A DNA stretch of 64,000 bases from Zanthoxylum bungeanum (lineage: Eukaryota; Streptophyta; Magnoliopsida; Sapindales; Rutaceae), in contig SKCR01041607.1 of assembly GCA_019454045.1 (NCBI GenBank), forward strand, positions 1 through 64,000, read 5' to 3'. The notes under the pieces are model-generated. The model saw only the letters and a list, made by a program, of their open reading frames with translations, was not told the origin of the DNA and did not search any database. Position 1 is the first letter of the stretch; each line of letters opens with the position of its first letter. Made by a program: the position numbers and the translations under genes. This document shows, piece after piece, positions 1 through 12,417 of the stretch.

Positions 1-1020
1 TGGAACTCTGTTAAGTATGTGGGCAACAGTAAGTAAAGCATAACCCCAAAGGTAATATAGAAGATCTGTATAGCTCATCATAGATCGCACCATATCCAAT
101 AAAGTATGATTTCTCCACTCAGACACATAATTGTGTTGAGGAGTTCCTGTTGGGCTATATTGAGCGACAATCTTTTTTCTCTTAAATAAATTCTGAATTC
201 TTCACTCATGAATTCACCGCCTCGATCTGATCGAAGGCACTTAATGAATTATCATTTTTTCTACTTTGTTTTGGAATATTTTGAATTTTTAAAATATTTT
301 CGATTTATGTCTCATCAAATAGAAATGTTCATATCTTGACTTATCATCCATGAAAGTCACGAAGTATGTTGAACCATCATGAGCGGCATGATTTAATGGA
401 CCACACACATCACTGTGTATTAGCTCTAATAAATCTTCAGCACGGTGTCCAACACCAAGAAATGAGGCCTTTGTCATTTTCCATTGGATACATGATTCAC
501 AAATTGGATAAGGTTATAAGGTAAGGTTTTCAATCAAACCATCTTTAACTAATTTTGATGGACGTCTAACACCTATGTGGCTTAATCTCATATGTCATAA
601 TTCAGTATTATTTAATTTAGATATTTTACTTGTATTTTCCTCTACATTATAGATATTTCTATATGTTTCCAAAACATAATGACCGTTAGATAAAGAACAT
701 TCACATATAAAATAGTTGTCTTTATCATATAAAAATAAAGTATCATCTTTAATATTTATTTTATACCTTCTTTATCCAATATCATTATTTGTCTGATAAG
801 AGATGGTACATAATAATAATCATGTAAAATTAATTTACATTCATTAGGGAGATCTAGAATAACTGTTCTTATGGCCTTCACATCCAATGTCTCGTCATTG
901 CCAACTCTAAGCTGGATCTCCCCTTTGTTCAGCCATCTTTTAACCCTCATGACATGCATGAAGTTGCAAATATGAGTGGAACTGCCGGTGTCTAACACCC
1001 ATCCACTATTTACATCTAAG
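1..1020 (-). pseudogene. copia protease, GAG-pre-integrase and integrase relic
   Basis: At 1020-756 (minus) the protease active site reads VLDTGSSTHIC and is intact. Around 755-480 the GAG-pre-integrase region is recognisable (HMRLSHIGVRR and the CESCIQ zinc-binding residues) but is full of stops in every frame. At 477-1 the integrase core follows, with HSDVCGPL holding the first catalytic Asp, RSDRGGEF the second, and a GTPQ-type motif near position 150. Several frame changes are needed to read it through, so no product is expected. Reverse transcriptase would lie left of the window. Confidence 0.75.
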
Positions 1021-1082
1021 GCTAATGAGATGTCAATAATATGAAAAATACAAAGCGTACCTGAGGGTCCTGCCTTTTCTTT

Positions 1083-1552
1083 CAGCTCTGGACAATCTTT
1101 CTTTCAGTGTCCAGACTTCTTGCAGTGTAGACATTGATCACGAGCTACAGGCGGTCTTGCAGTTTTTTCTTCTTGGAGTTTCTCTTTGATATCTTCTTAT
1201 TTCCCATTTTGATTTTATTTGACTTCTTAGAAGTTTTTGAAGAGCTTGCTCCACCATGGAGGTACAAAGTGGAATTTTCTTTCCTCAAATCATGCTCTGT
1301 CGTGCGTAACATGTTATGAAATTCTTCATAACTGGCTTGCATAGAATGCATATGAAAGTTTAACACAAAGCCAGCATAAGTACCAGGCAAAGAAGATATA
1401 ATCAAATTTTGGCCTACCCGTTCATCGATCATAATTCCATGTCGTTCCAAATATCGGATCTGGTCGATAATGTTCAAAACATGAATGCTAACTGTTCCTC
1501 CATCCTTCTGCATGCCTACGTGGAAAATATAAGAAAAAAATATATTTCTCAT
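1083..1552 (-). pseudogene. copia gag C-terminal part with CCHC knuckle (broken)
   Basis: The minus strand encodes a gag segment (open at 1552-1145) with the copia-type stretch that includes MHSMQASYEE. It ends in a Lys-rich tail. Downstream, in another frame, lies the CCHC knuckle CLHCKKSGH-x-KKDC, whose expected Trp codon is TGA at about 1104. The N-terminal half of gag is absent and the frame breaks between the basic tail and the knuckle, so this is a relic. In the family this protein forms the virus-like particle and the knuckle binds element RNA. Confidence 0.75.
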
Positions 1553-2298
1553 CTTTTATATATTTCATGAGATTATGATTAATAATTATTAAATAAAAAT
1601 TTATACGTAATTAAATTTTAATGAGTTAAGTAGTAATCTAAATTCCAAATAAAGAGGCAAAGTCAAACAAAACAAAATGTCCTTACGACCTTGTAGATGT
1701 AGCCCATAATAAAGGCAACAGAAGATGGCTTGGTTGTCGTGTACATACATTACATGGTATATATGCATTCAACGTATTTGGATTTTGATTTGTTGGTTGG
1801 ATTCATTGGACCAGTCTCCCTCTCCCTACGTCCTTTTACTTTTGTATTTGGCCGTCGTGGTAGAATCAAATTATCTTAATTGTCGTTTTGGTTAATTTTT
1901 CTTTGCCTCGGAGTCGGACGTCGACTTTTCAAAATTTCATTAAAGCTTTAAGTTAGATTGACTTTGTCAACAGGTTGAAAGGTGAATTAAACCTAATCCA
2001 AAATGCATTATAATAGAGATATTTGGAAATATAAAATCACAATTAACTTATTTATTACTTAATTGTATTTATTGGATTGTATAGGTAACAAAAGGGTTGA
2101 TTAAATTTACATTCATTTCCCTTTCTGCTGTACACTCTCTATGCAGATGTTAGGGAAAGACATTATAGACAAAATGGCACTAGCTGATTCTTTAAATAAA
2201 GCCCAGCTTGCTACAGGAGTACATTATTAGACGACACTACTACAAGCCTCTCCCATAAATCTTTATTTACTCCCCCTCCCTCAACCTGTTGTTCCTCC
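1553..2298. other. intergenic, 3' flank of the USP gene
   Basis: AT-rich sequence without a coding pattern or recognised repeat. It lies between the truncated copia relic and the 3' end of the USP gene. AATAAA-like motifs on the minus strand near 2200-2270 could be the poly(A) signal of that gene, but I cannot place the transcript end. Confidence 0.5.
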
Positions 2299-2695
2299 TT
2301 AAATTAAATTTTGTTTAATCTTAATTGATTTTCTAAATACTACACTAGATTTTACATCATTAAAAGGGCTTACCCGTCCTAATCTCTCTGAGTCAGTCTC
2401 TCTACAACTACTACTGCTACTGGTAGCTAACTTTCTACATTGTCTAGTCGTGTAGGAATGCAAAAAAGGATCCCTTCCTGTAACTTCCAAATTCACAAAC
2501 CCATTACTCTAGGTATCCTTTTACCTAAGGCCATCATACTCCATACCTGGTTGCGCATTATCAACTAGGTTACTCGTTTCTGGAGAACTTGAAACGTAAT
2601 GGACTGAGCTGGCAAGGGAAGTATGCCTCGAGTACAAGAGGGAGGAAGAGAAAGTATCGGAATCAGAAGAATTTCTCCAATGGCTGTTCCACCCA
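2299..2695 (-). pseudogene. decayed C-terminal coding tail of the USP gene
   Basis: Just past the TGA stop of the USP gene, the next reading frame goes on with a Ser-rich, protein-like tail. It begins GWNSHWRNSSDSD near 2690 and runs to 2521. After two closely spaced in-frame stops (TAA at 2523-2521, TAG at 2511-2509) the same frame continues with a Cys/Ser-rich block (TTRQCRKLATSSSSSCRETD) and ends at 2299. From memory, plant UBP15/16-type proteins end in a Ser-rich tail of this style. The simplest reading is a one-base insertion at about 2690-2697 plus two nonsense changes in a once-longer last exon. A sequencing error could explain the frameshift but hardly all three lesions. Confidence 0.6.
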
Positions 2696-5600
2696 TCAAC
2701 CTGAATCACCAAATATGAACTCAGAAATGTCATCAGCACTGGAAGAATCTCGAGTGCTTTCAGTACTGCAGGAACCTTCATCAGAGTTGTTGCTAATGAG
2801 CGAAGAACAGTCACTTGATGAGTCCTCTTCTAAGATCCTTTGTAGTCGGTGAAATTTTGAATAAAATGTTTCAATGCTGGTCGAACCATCAGGAGGATTT
2901 GAGCCAGGGTAGAACTGAACAACACTTGGTTGTGTGGACTGAGATCTTAACTTTGACATATTACTCTTTCCAGTGACCCATGTAGGAAGAACTTTGTTTC
3001 TTCCATCATGAGATATTATGATGTTCCTTATCAATTTAGGAGCCCTGGGTGAGCACCTGTAAGATAAATAATTGGTCAAAAACATGCATGACCACTAGAA
3101 ATCTTTATCCAGACACAAGAAGAAGCTTCACGATCCTTCACCTTGCATAAAGAAGCATGTATGCCCCTTGTGTTAATACGCTCTCCCGTTCCACAGGTAT
3201 TACCTATCCAATCAAAGACAAAATGAAACATTTCAAAATGGGAGAAAGAGAGGTCTGCAAAGAACAACGTTGTGGACTAGCTCAAAAATTCAGCAATGCA
3301 GATTAGCCCAGACAAGAGTTGACAAAAATGAAAGCATAAAAATTGGGAAATGACATACACTAACATGAGAGAATCTAGCATACGGGATTAGATAAAAGTA
3401 ATAGCTGGCATACCATGCTGTCATCAACCTTGAACCACTTGTTTTGGGTACTTTTTACGTAGCAAACATAGTGACCAGAAAATGAAGCATTCATGATATC
3501 CAAGTGAACCACGACTCCATAAAGCCTGTATATAGGCAACTTATCACTTGTCCCACTCATATATGGTGCTAAGTCCAGAATTTCTGGGAACTGAATGGAT
3601 TTATTGAGCTTTCCAAATTTACCTGACTGCAAGACCATGCATGATGAAGAAAATTAATGAGAATAAGTTAACAGCGTACCATAAACTATCATGTTTGACT
3701 TTAAAAAAATACCTGAAATCTCTTTAATGCAATCGTAAGGATATTGGGAGCCTCAACTATTGTCAATTTCTTCTTGGCTTTCTCATAAGATTTGCATCTG
3801 ATTCAAGATAATGATTACAAGGTAAGCAAATTATCTTTGAACTCCAAATAAAATAGAGAGTTTAATGCAAGAATCACTCATGTACAAACTAAATAGAGGT
3901 CCAGAAACCTTCCAAAATCCATAAGAGAAACAGAACACTCTGGGGTCAGGGCAAGTGCCTCAAACCAAACTTCTATTTGACAATTCTCAATAGTTAACTT
4001 CTTCAAGGGGCTAAATAACATCTTTTCCATAGACTCAAAACCCTAAGAGAACATTAAATCCTAGCCCTAGATGATTCATTTTCCAACCATCATTATGGTA
4101 GCTGCAAAAAAACAAATGTTCTTTTTTTCCCCTCAAAAATTGGAGTCCTGGATGCAAAATAGAGAACAAAATCTAAATGATTAAATCTAGCATATTCAGG
4201 CCATGCAGAACAAAATAACTTAGTAGGGAGTTTACTAGCATGGCAATGTCTTTCCACAAGCGAGGCCTCATCAAACATCTCAAATAGCCAAATTTAACTA
4301 GCGCAGTTGTAACTAAGTTATCTGACGGTGAAGGTTATTATAAGATTCCAACAAAATCCCAGAATGTTCAGTCTAGGAAAGAAGAAAAGAACCATATTTA
4401 GTATTGTTCTAGGCAGTGTGGTTAAAGTCCGACCAAAGTGTAGAACTAAGGATGGCCCAGCGGACAAGGCTTCCCACTTTGTGGGCTCTGAGAAGGATTC
4501 AATATGTACGCATCCTAACCCTTGCTTTTTTGCAAAGAGGTTGTTTCCGCGATTTGAACCTGTGACCTACAGGTAACAATGGAGTAACCTTACTGTTACA
4601 CCAAAGTATCGAACTGCCGTATGAAAAATTCTTTATGGCATAGCTAAAAAGGCATTATCAATAAACTCTAATCCAAACCATATCCTTCAAGTTAAACAAG
4701 AAGCCTATTATCATACTCTGCCCATACAATAGTCTGCTCAAACAGAAAGTGCATTTTATATCCTGAGTATTGATGATAGAACCAAATGCTGCTCTCACAA
4801 GAGCTTTCCAAGCATGAGTAACCAGACTAACCTGCCACATTTGTACTTATTTTCTCCATCCAGGACTTCAGTTCTCGTATATCGTCGAAGAGCCTCTTCC
4901 AGGCTTCCTATATCCCCTTCTATCTCGACTGTAAGATCCATCATCCTTTCCTGCCGTTCAGACTTTCCTTGGCATTTTGTGCATTTTATCTGGCAAAGAA
5001 CCATAAGAAAGTACGACTCATGCATTGTACAATATGGTATTTACCTCACAAGATATTACAACTTGAAATCGGTACAAGGAACAAAGAATCAATTGGTTGT
5101 TGGACGTAAGTTGTTTCCATGGTATTACCTTTGATCGAAGGTAACCTCCGAATGTAAGGCCTATAAGAGTTGTTTCCTCTTCTAAGGGTCCAGAAGCATT
5201 CGACCCAGCTTCCTTAATGCAAACAGATTGCATTGTATCAATAGCATACCTGTCAAATCATTTCATAAATGTTCCTTTCATAGAAAGATAAAATGATAAC
5301 ATAGAAAATACCTAAATTCACTATTATGCTCCATAATTTAAAACATAGCTTACCTTAGAAATTCATGTGCATCTTCTTCTCTCCCATTACCAAGTTGACT
5401 TCCGATATTTTGTAGCTGGGATAGTATCCCAATGGGAGACAAAGGGGATTTCCCTTCTTGTACTCTCAAAACTAGATTTTCTAATTCACAAGTGAAACAC
5501 CATTTTTTTTTCTCACCTAATATAAAAATAGTTTTGAAGAAAGTAAATATTACACAAAAGTTGCCAGGAATACCATTTCTTTAAAAAAAAAAAAAAAATA

Positions 5601-8600
5601 AATGATAGTGATCATGATCTTAACATACATGCTTTGGAATGGAGTCTCTGAAGAAAGTAAGCAGTCAGAGGAGGAGTAAATGCCAAGCACTGGAGCACGA
5701 CATTAGCATAACAGCTGCAGAAAAGATATGAACAGTTACAGTATGTTAACAGAAGCTTGAGGAAATTTCTACACGGTACACACATAAAAAAAGGGCCAAA
5801 TAATTGTTTAATAGGCCCTCAGCTCTTAAGACTGCTGCCCCAGACATAAAATCTGCAAATTGGACTGCACATCCTCGAAAGTTTTAAAAAAGTGTTAGTG
5901 TGTGTGGACCAAAATTTGATGCATTAATCATGAATTAGTAACAAGGTGAAAAATGAAGGGTAGTTACTAGTACACTAATCCAGAGAAAAACAGAAATGAT
6001 ACATGATCACCTAGAGACTAGGAAAAGTGAGATGCCACCATTAAACTATTTATCCCAAAAGATTTGTTAGTTGACAGCAAAGATACTCGCTTTCTTCAGC
6101 GAGAAAGAAGACACCATCAAACAATTTAATTTAGTAACCAAACTGACTCTGATCATACAATTCATACTACTTTGAAATGAAAAGAAGAGACAAATATATA
6201 CAACTAGAAAATATCAAGCATCCATTAGCTTAATAACCTATCTATAGGAAAGAATCATTGATTCATTTCACACTACCTGTTCCCACAATTTATGAGGCCA
6301 CGTGGCTGCAGTTCTACCTTGTTCCAATTATATAACTTGACAAACAAGTCATACAAGAAGAGCCCCTGCAAAACATAACACGGCAGGAAGCACTCAATAT
6401 ACATATCATGCAACTGAGGATAAAATGATTTCAACCCCAAATAAAATAAATAAAAATAGATCCGGTAAAAACCTTCTCACTATATCTTCCAGCAGTCTCA
6501 CACCCAGCTCCTGCAGTATTTTGCTTTGAAGATTTAGATCCTCTGAACTGGTCAACTGCTTTCCATAATGATGTTTTCAAACCATTCCCACCATTGGATG
6601 GCCTACTCTCACTCCGAGTGGATGTGGATGTGGCTGAACTTTCCTGAACATTGTCAAGTCTTTCAGATCTCACACTCGGAGCAGAAGGCATTTCAACACA
6701 GTTAGAAAAAAGCCCAATGTCATTTATCAGACCATATGACTTTTCAAAGCTCAAGGATGGCCTCCCGCTGATATCCATGGCATCAGCACTAACAGAATCT
6801 CTTCTGACAGAAGTACGTGGAGGAACATAAGAAAAATGTACTGATGATTTAACTTCTCTGGACTTGACCGTGTGTGACCCACATTCAGTGCCATTAACTG
6901 TGTGACTAGATGATTTGCAGTTCAAATATGAAGCATTCTTCACCTCTGGAGCATCTAATTTAGAATTTTCCAATAAAGCTACTCCATCAGTATGCCTACT
7001 GCTCTCCAGCACTAGTGGAACTGCATTTTTTGGTAAAACACCATTCACCTTAGGGCCTTTTTCAGGCAAAGAGTGTGAAGGGGATTCATTAAATGAAGAT
7101 AGTAAGGAAGATCTAGAATCAGATAACTTCCTGTTACCGGCACCATTGGAATCAGACAGAGCAGAATCACTGCAGGTATCTATTTTGGACTCGAGAGTTC
7201 TTCCCCAAAAACCAAAAGAAACAGTAGAACTTTCAGCATTTAAACTCTCATTCATGCGACTAACTCCCGAACCCAAAGATCTAGCTGACGTGCACTGAAC
7301 ATCCCCACCACAACCAGGTTTAGTCTGAGAGAATCTATTTAATTTGGTAAAATTATCTACAGAATCGACCAATCTGGCAAATTTTGGGGATAAGGGCTTC
7401 ATCTGGTCCAGATTCTTAACACTGGAAGCATTATCAAGCATGTCAATTGTAGTATCAGCAGATAGAGGTCCATCCAATTTCTCGGACTCATTTGAAATCA
7501 TGCTCTCACAGACAGAAACATCATCAGATGATTCACTACTTGTATGAGAAGCAGAGAATCCAGAAAATGATGCGTCAGAAGATTCGTAAGTACAACTAGC
7601 AGTAGCTCCTTCCCCATCTGCATGAAACTCAATTTCTACCTCACTGTCCTTGCTTTGTGGAACTTCAGTAGGGCTACTTCTGTCAGGCAATGCAGATTCC
7701 TCAGAGGACATTTCATTTAGTTTTGCACGTGGTTTGCTTTCAACAGTAAATCTATCGCCATACACTTCAGATTGTTCTTGCTCAGCTGCTTTCTGGCTCG
7801 TAGAATTTCCCACATCACTAATCTCATAAGCGATGGTAGGAGGATGACATTCATATTTGTGGCCTTGTCTCCAGTGCACAACTTGGCACTTAATAGAACT
7901 AACACATGAAGAATCGGGGGGTCACTTATAAGAAACATCTCAAGTTAAAATTGGTGTAAGGTACATAAGACCAAAAGAATAATATGGAAACCATATATAC
8001 TCAAACCTTTTATGTGTCAATAAATGGATAATCACATATAATAGTACTAATACAACCTTCTATTAACAGGAACATACCTAAACATTAAATAATCTAATAA
8101 GTATTGCATAAGAAAACAGTGGAGGCTGAAACCAATCCTTTGTAAGGAAAAACAAGTAACTTCATTTTCTCAACCCAATTTGGCAATCGACTAAGAAACT
8201 TCTCATAATATTAAAGTCATACAAGATGAAAGGATCAAATTGGACATGCAAAATGATAGCTAATTGGCGGAAAATTTCATCTATAAAGCAGCATTAAAAT
8301 TTTAAAGTATTTATAACGCAATACCCCTCTACCTTAGCTTTAATGATGTACAGGGTAAATTAGGTACTCATAATCATTTCCTACTTTCTACATTGTTTTA
8401 GTTTCCTATTTCTTCTATTTTGCATCTATGGCACAATAGAAGTGCTAAAAGCATGAAGTAAAGAATCAGATTCATTCAAAATACTGTTCACAACAAATTT
8501 TCCCTAATTTTTTTCCCCTTTCTACAAGAATAAAATCTTAATTCACAACCCTACCAAAAAAATAATAATAATCAATTTTATTCAAAATTAATGTACCAGT

Positions 8601-8886
8601 ATCGAATGGCTTTGCACTGAGAACAACGAGTGGTTGTCCGAGAGAAACAAACGGCACACTGAGGATGCTGCTGGACAGAAACGGTGGTGCCGTACCCGTG
8701 ACCGTAAGAGGCTTCGAACTCGGCTCTAGCGGCCTCCTCAGAGGCCAAAATCAACAGCCTCTTGATCTCCTCCTTTCTGGCAACCGAAAGCCGCCATTTA
8801 CGGCGGATAATCCAAGCGATCACCGGAAAAACAAAACTAACCACAAGAACCACACTAGAAAACGCTAGATCCCCAGTCACATGCAT
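2696..8886 (-). CDS. UBP16: ubiquitin-specific protease with MYND zinc finger, UBP16-like
   Basis: Deubiquitinase that cleaves ubiquitin from proteins. Eleven exons with GT-AG introns: 8886-8597, 7898-6473, 6365-6277, 5714-5629, 5516-5354, 5249-5129, 4989-4832, 3797-3713, 3626-3414, 3203-3142, 3056-2696. They total 3054 nt, or 1017 residues, with phases that match throughout. Residues 8-27 form a hydrophobic membrane segment. Residues 77-114 are a MYND finger (C77, C80, C88, C91, C97, C101, H110, C114), with C97 split by intron 1. Exon 2 encodes a Ser-rich, probably disordered region of about 450 residues. The USP domain starts near 575. The Cys box GLINCGNSCYAN holds catalytic C603, a zinc ribbon uses C728, C731, C776 and C779, and the His box has H858 (SGHY) and D874/D875. 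The domain looks active. The UBP16 name is by resemblance to the Arabidopsis UBP15-19 group. The family tail past residue 1017 is broken. Confidence 0.93.
4430..4610 (-). mobile_element. Au-like SINE in intron 7 of the USP gene
   Basis: Read on the minus strand, the segment starts with GGTGTAACAGTAAGG (A-box region). It has a Pol III B-box-like AGGTTCAAATCGCGG near 4550-4565 and ends with the Au-type 3' block that includes GCCCACAAAGTGGGAAGCC and CTGGGCCATCC. The layout and text match the plant Au SINE family as I remember it. It lies in the 1034-bp intron between exons 7 and 8, in the same orientation as the gene. No T-run tail or target-site duplication was made out, so it is an old copy. 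Confidence 0.75.
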
Positions 8887-10852
8887 TTATTATCCCGTTA
8901 CCTAATACAACGCAGCAAGCGAAATCACCACACCTAATCTCACCACCACACATAGATTTTTACTGCTTCTTTTCGTCACATCTTCTGCATGCAAGCGATT
9001 GGTGACCGCTGATCGGAGCCCACCGGTGATTTTGATGGCAAATGTTTTTTTAATCAACGGTTGAATATAGAAAATGCCCGAATTGCCTGTGTTTTTTTTT
9101 TTAAAAAAAACGGAAAGGAAGTTTACGAGTCTATGAGAGTGAGTGAACTCGTCAATTTTTCAACAATGAAAATTTTGTGATCAGATCGAGAATTTAGGGA
9201 TTGTACTTTTTAGACAGAAAAAAAGAGAGGACACGGGAAAATAAATTGATTCACTTAAATATGATTTTTTATTAATTATAACTCGACAGCAAATTTCTCA
9301 TTTTTTTAAATTTTTAGTACGTTAAAAATAAAATAAAATAAAAATAAAATAAAATAAAATAAAAAGAAAGAAAGAAATTTAATGGTCGAGGGAAAGGAAT
9401 TTTGTTTTCATGCATTGAGAAGCGTGAATTCTTTGCTCATCAAATATTCGGACTGTGTGGGTCCCACGGGTTCGGAATTGTAATTACCTGGACCTGGTTC
9501 AGATCAGCTCCTTATTAAATTAATTATTGGCGGAGATAGTTAATATAGTTATTGTTTTATATTATTTTATTTGTGCTTTTTTTTTTTGTGTGTGAAAGTC
9601 TGAAAGATACTGAATTGGACGGTTGACTGATGGAGGATGTTATGGGGTGCACCGGAAGGAGGAGTGGGATCGGACGGTGGAGATTTGTTTGTAATTACTT
9701 AATTTGGTGGATGGAGCAGGCTTGATGATGATGGCTCACTCGCCAATTTCTATGTATAGAGTTTGTTTTTATTAGAGTTCGCAAGTGGTTGTAGACATTT
9801 GTGAAATCTAATTATAGATTTATGATAAAAAAAAAAAAAAAAAAAAAAAAAAGATTTGTCTCAAATATTATATTAGTTTTTAAATTATATTATTTCAAAT
9901 TTCGGATCAAATAATTTTAAATCTTGAATTGAATTCTGATTTTTTGGGGTAAAAATAAGAATTCAAGACAAAAGTAATCTCAAATCAATTTTTTTTTTTA
10001 TTTTAAATCCTTATAAATCTTGTATAAAAAAAATAAAGCTATTTAGAATTTATGACATCCTACTTTTTATATTGGATACTTCTATAGATAGAATTAACCA
10101 TGGGACGAGTACTTGCCTTTTCAAGGCATTTGATGGGTGGGAAGAAGCTGTGAAATTTTTTAGCTTTTTGATAACGAGCGGCTTTGATTAGATAACCAAT
10201 TATGTCATAATCATATAGGTATATGGGTTATTAAAGAGTGATTATCGTTAGGATATTGGGTTGGGCTTTAATCGGTAATAGAAATTTAGAGCGCGGCGAG
10301 TGAGTGGGTCAAAGTCCAATGCATAATTTATAAACAAAAGAAAACATTTTCTAACTCATGTGAGACGGCGTTGAAATTACATTATTGAACGCGAGAGGGA
10401 ACGCATGGATGACAAATATTGACTATAGTCTATAATGGTTTTGCTTAGTATTATGATTAAAAAAAATGTATTGAACACACGTGATGATTTATAAATAGTA
10501 TTTTTTAATTTTTATTTATATTAAAAAATTAATTGCGGTGTTCTTTTATAATTTTTTGACGATATGGAAAAGTTAAAAATTTTATAATTTATAAACCTCA
10601 ATTTTTTTTTAAAATAATCATAATTAATAATCATAATTTCTTATTATTAACTAAATTCTTAAAAATTATATTTTAATAAAAATATAAAACCAAATATATC
10701 TTCAACTTCAATCGGGCATAAACAAGCCACCAAATTTTGCCTTCTTTTTACGTAGTATATAAGATGGAAGTTGGAACAACTATGTCACGATTGTTGTGAT
10801 GCAATTTCCTACGTGACTTGGACGAGTCTTGGATGATGTTTAGGGGGGGGCA
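8887..10852. other. intergenic, upstream region of the USP gene
   Basis: Presumed promoter and 5' UTR of the minus-strand USP gene lie just right of 8886. I see no certain TATA box. The rest is AT-rich with no coding pattern. It holds an (AAAAT)-type microsatellite at about 9323-9366 and a run of 26 A at 9827-9852. No transposon ends were recognised. Confidence 0.55.
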
Positions 10853-11412
10853 TTATCGGATTCGGATCGGATCGGACCGAATCCGATCCGATTCGATAAG
10901 AGTTGATTTATTTGATTCGATCAGATTTTGAGTCTTTATCGGATCGGATCGAATTTGATCCGATAACTATCGAATCGGATTTATTCGATCTAATTTGATA
11001 TCTTAACGAATCGGATAAATTCGATCTGATAACATATCTGAATCCGATAAAACATCTGATTTTATAATGAATCTGATAGTGGATTCAATTTGATAATGGA
11101 TCTGATTCAATAACGGATCTGATTTGATAAAATTGATTTGAATTTTAAGTTATCCGATCCGATTCGATATAATTGTTATGAATTTACAAATTTTCAAGTC
11201 AATTTTTCGAATCGGATTTGTTATCAAATCGAATCTACTATCGGATTTATTATCAAATCGGATTCTCTATCGAATTCAGATTTCTTATCAAATCGGATAA
11301 ATCCAATTCGATCCGATAGTTATCAAATTTATCCGATTCGATCCGAAATTCGACAAACGAACCAAACACGATTTGATCGGATTCGAGAGCGAGATCTGAT
11401 CTGATCCGATGC
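10853..11412. repeat. degenerate GATCCGAT / ATCGGATC tract
   Basis: About 560 bp made almost wholly of variants of ATCGGAT, ATCCGAT, AATCGGAT and TATCNGAT on both strands. The core at 10853-10905 is near-perfect and inverted (CGGATCGGATCGG followed by CCGATCCGATTCG). Towards 11400 the units are more diverged. The whole can fold into many alternative hairpins. It ends 65 bp before the 5' LTR of G1. No coding signal; the Arg/Ser-rich ORF across 11138-11404 is a by-product. Confidence 0.7.
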
Positions 11413-11477
11413 CCAGTCCAAATGATGTTGTTGATTGAAATTTTAAGTCTTCGAGTGTGATTAGTATTAGGAATTAA

Positions 11478-11754
11478 TGTTCAGAATCATTTTTTTTTCA
11501 CCCCGAATAAGTTTAAATATTGAGAAGTGATAGATTTGGGTTTGTACTTAGCCCAGAGAGGATTTTAAAGGTCTAAGGATCTAGAGAGGCTGAAGTCAGA
11601 CAGAGGAACCTGACCCCACTATACAGAGGAGTTCTCATCAGGGCAGAGTAAGCAGAGGATGAAGTGAGTTGTTGACCCGACCCGACTTAGAGAATAAGTG
11701 GTGGATTTGGGATTTCAAGAGAATCTACTGAAACCGACCCGATGTGGTTCATGT
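11478..11754 (+). repeat. G1 5' LTR, left part
   Basis: Matches 32679-32905 over its length, including the stretch from AGATTTGGGTTTGTACTT to GGTGGATTT. It is cut at 11754 by T1. The flanking pentamers CATGT (11750-11754) and CATGC (29847-29851) differ by one base and are the target-site duplication of T1. Confidence 0.75.
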
Positions 11755-12321
11755 TGTTGGAAATTCTCTAATTATTGTGTTTGGATGGAGGAGGGACATG
11801 TCCCTTGGATGGTACCCCAATGGGAAATGTCCTCCAATTTAGAAGAACACTCTTTGGGCTCCAAATGGTGCATAGAAGGGGTATAACCCTTAGGAGGGTT
11901 ACACCTCAAACCAAAGGGTGCCCTTATGGCACCCTTCCATGTCTATTTAAAGGGTTTTGGAGGTTTATTCTAGAAAACAAATTTGGAAACAAAACTTGAG
12001 TCTCATCATTACATTTTTTGAGTAAAAGAGAGAGTTGCCCACCATTTCTTAGTTCAAGATCTTCTTAAGGAGTGCCCCTTGGAGAAGAGGAATCCAAGTT
12101 ATCCTGGGAGAACGTTAGCCACGAAACCCGTAAAGCACGAGACAGGGCTAATAAGTTGTTAAGGACAGAGATTGATCTCGACTTGGACGTCATTTATAAG
12201 GTTTTTCTGGTTCTCAAACTTTTAGGGTTTATGCATGTTAGAGTAGATATATTTTTATTTTCTGGTTTTGATTTGTTTGTTGCATGTTATTTTTCTGTTT
12301 AATGACACTATACCACCAACA
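11755..12321 (+). repeat. T1 5' LTR
   Basis: Starts TGTTGGAAATTC and ends CACCAACA. It matches 29280-29846 closely, with scattered substitutions. A TATTTAAA box at 11944-11951, also present near 29467, is the likely promoter TATA element. The sequence after the LTR does not show a clear tRNA-Met primer site, so the primer-binding site is diverged or unusual. Confidence 0.85.
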
Positions 12322-12417
12322 ATCTTAAGAACTTATATACTTTTAGTGTTGTTAGATAGAATTTTGCATGCTTAGATAAGAAAATTTCTGGAAAATAGCG
12401 TATGTGCATGAAAAATA

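Larger units (their letters stand above)
1..1552 (-). mobile_element. Ty1/copia relic (Angela/Tork-like), truncated at both ends
   Basis: Reading the minus strand from 1552 down to 1, one meets a gag C-terminus, a CCHC knuckle, an aspartic protease, a GAG-pre-integrase segment and an integrase core, which is the Ty1/copia order. No LTR or primer-binding site follows 1552, so the 5' end is lost; the 3' end leaves the window. It is closely related to the copia element K at 56135-57923, which shares nearly identical gag and protease text. Assignment to the Angela/Tork group rests on the integrase motif GTPQ followed by N-x-V-S-E and is from memory. Confidence 0.85.

Noticed and set aside
2509..2524. 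A 16-bp GT...AG stretch that would remove both stops in the USP tail
   Set aside because: Far too short for a plant intron and not a multiple of three, so it would shift the frame.
4520..4610. tRNA gene suggested by a B-box-like GGTTCAAATC
   Set aside because: No cloverleaf could be built and the flanks match an Au-type SINE.
6915..7547. Plus-strand ORFs of 127 and 67 codons within the USP gene
   Set aside because: Antisense shadows of exon 2, which is clearly coding on the minus strand.
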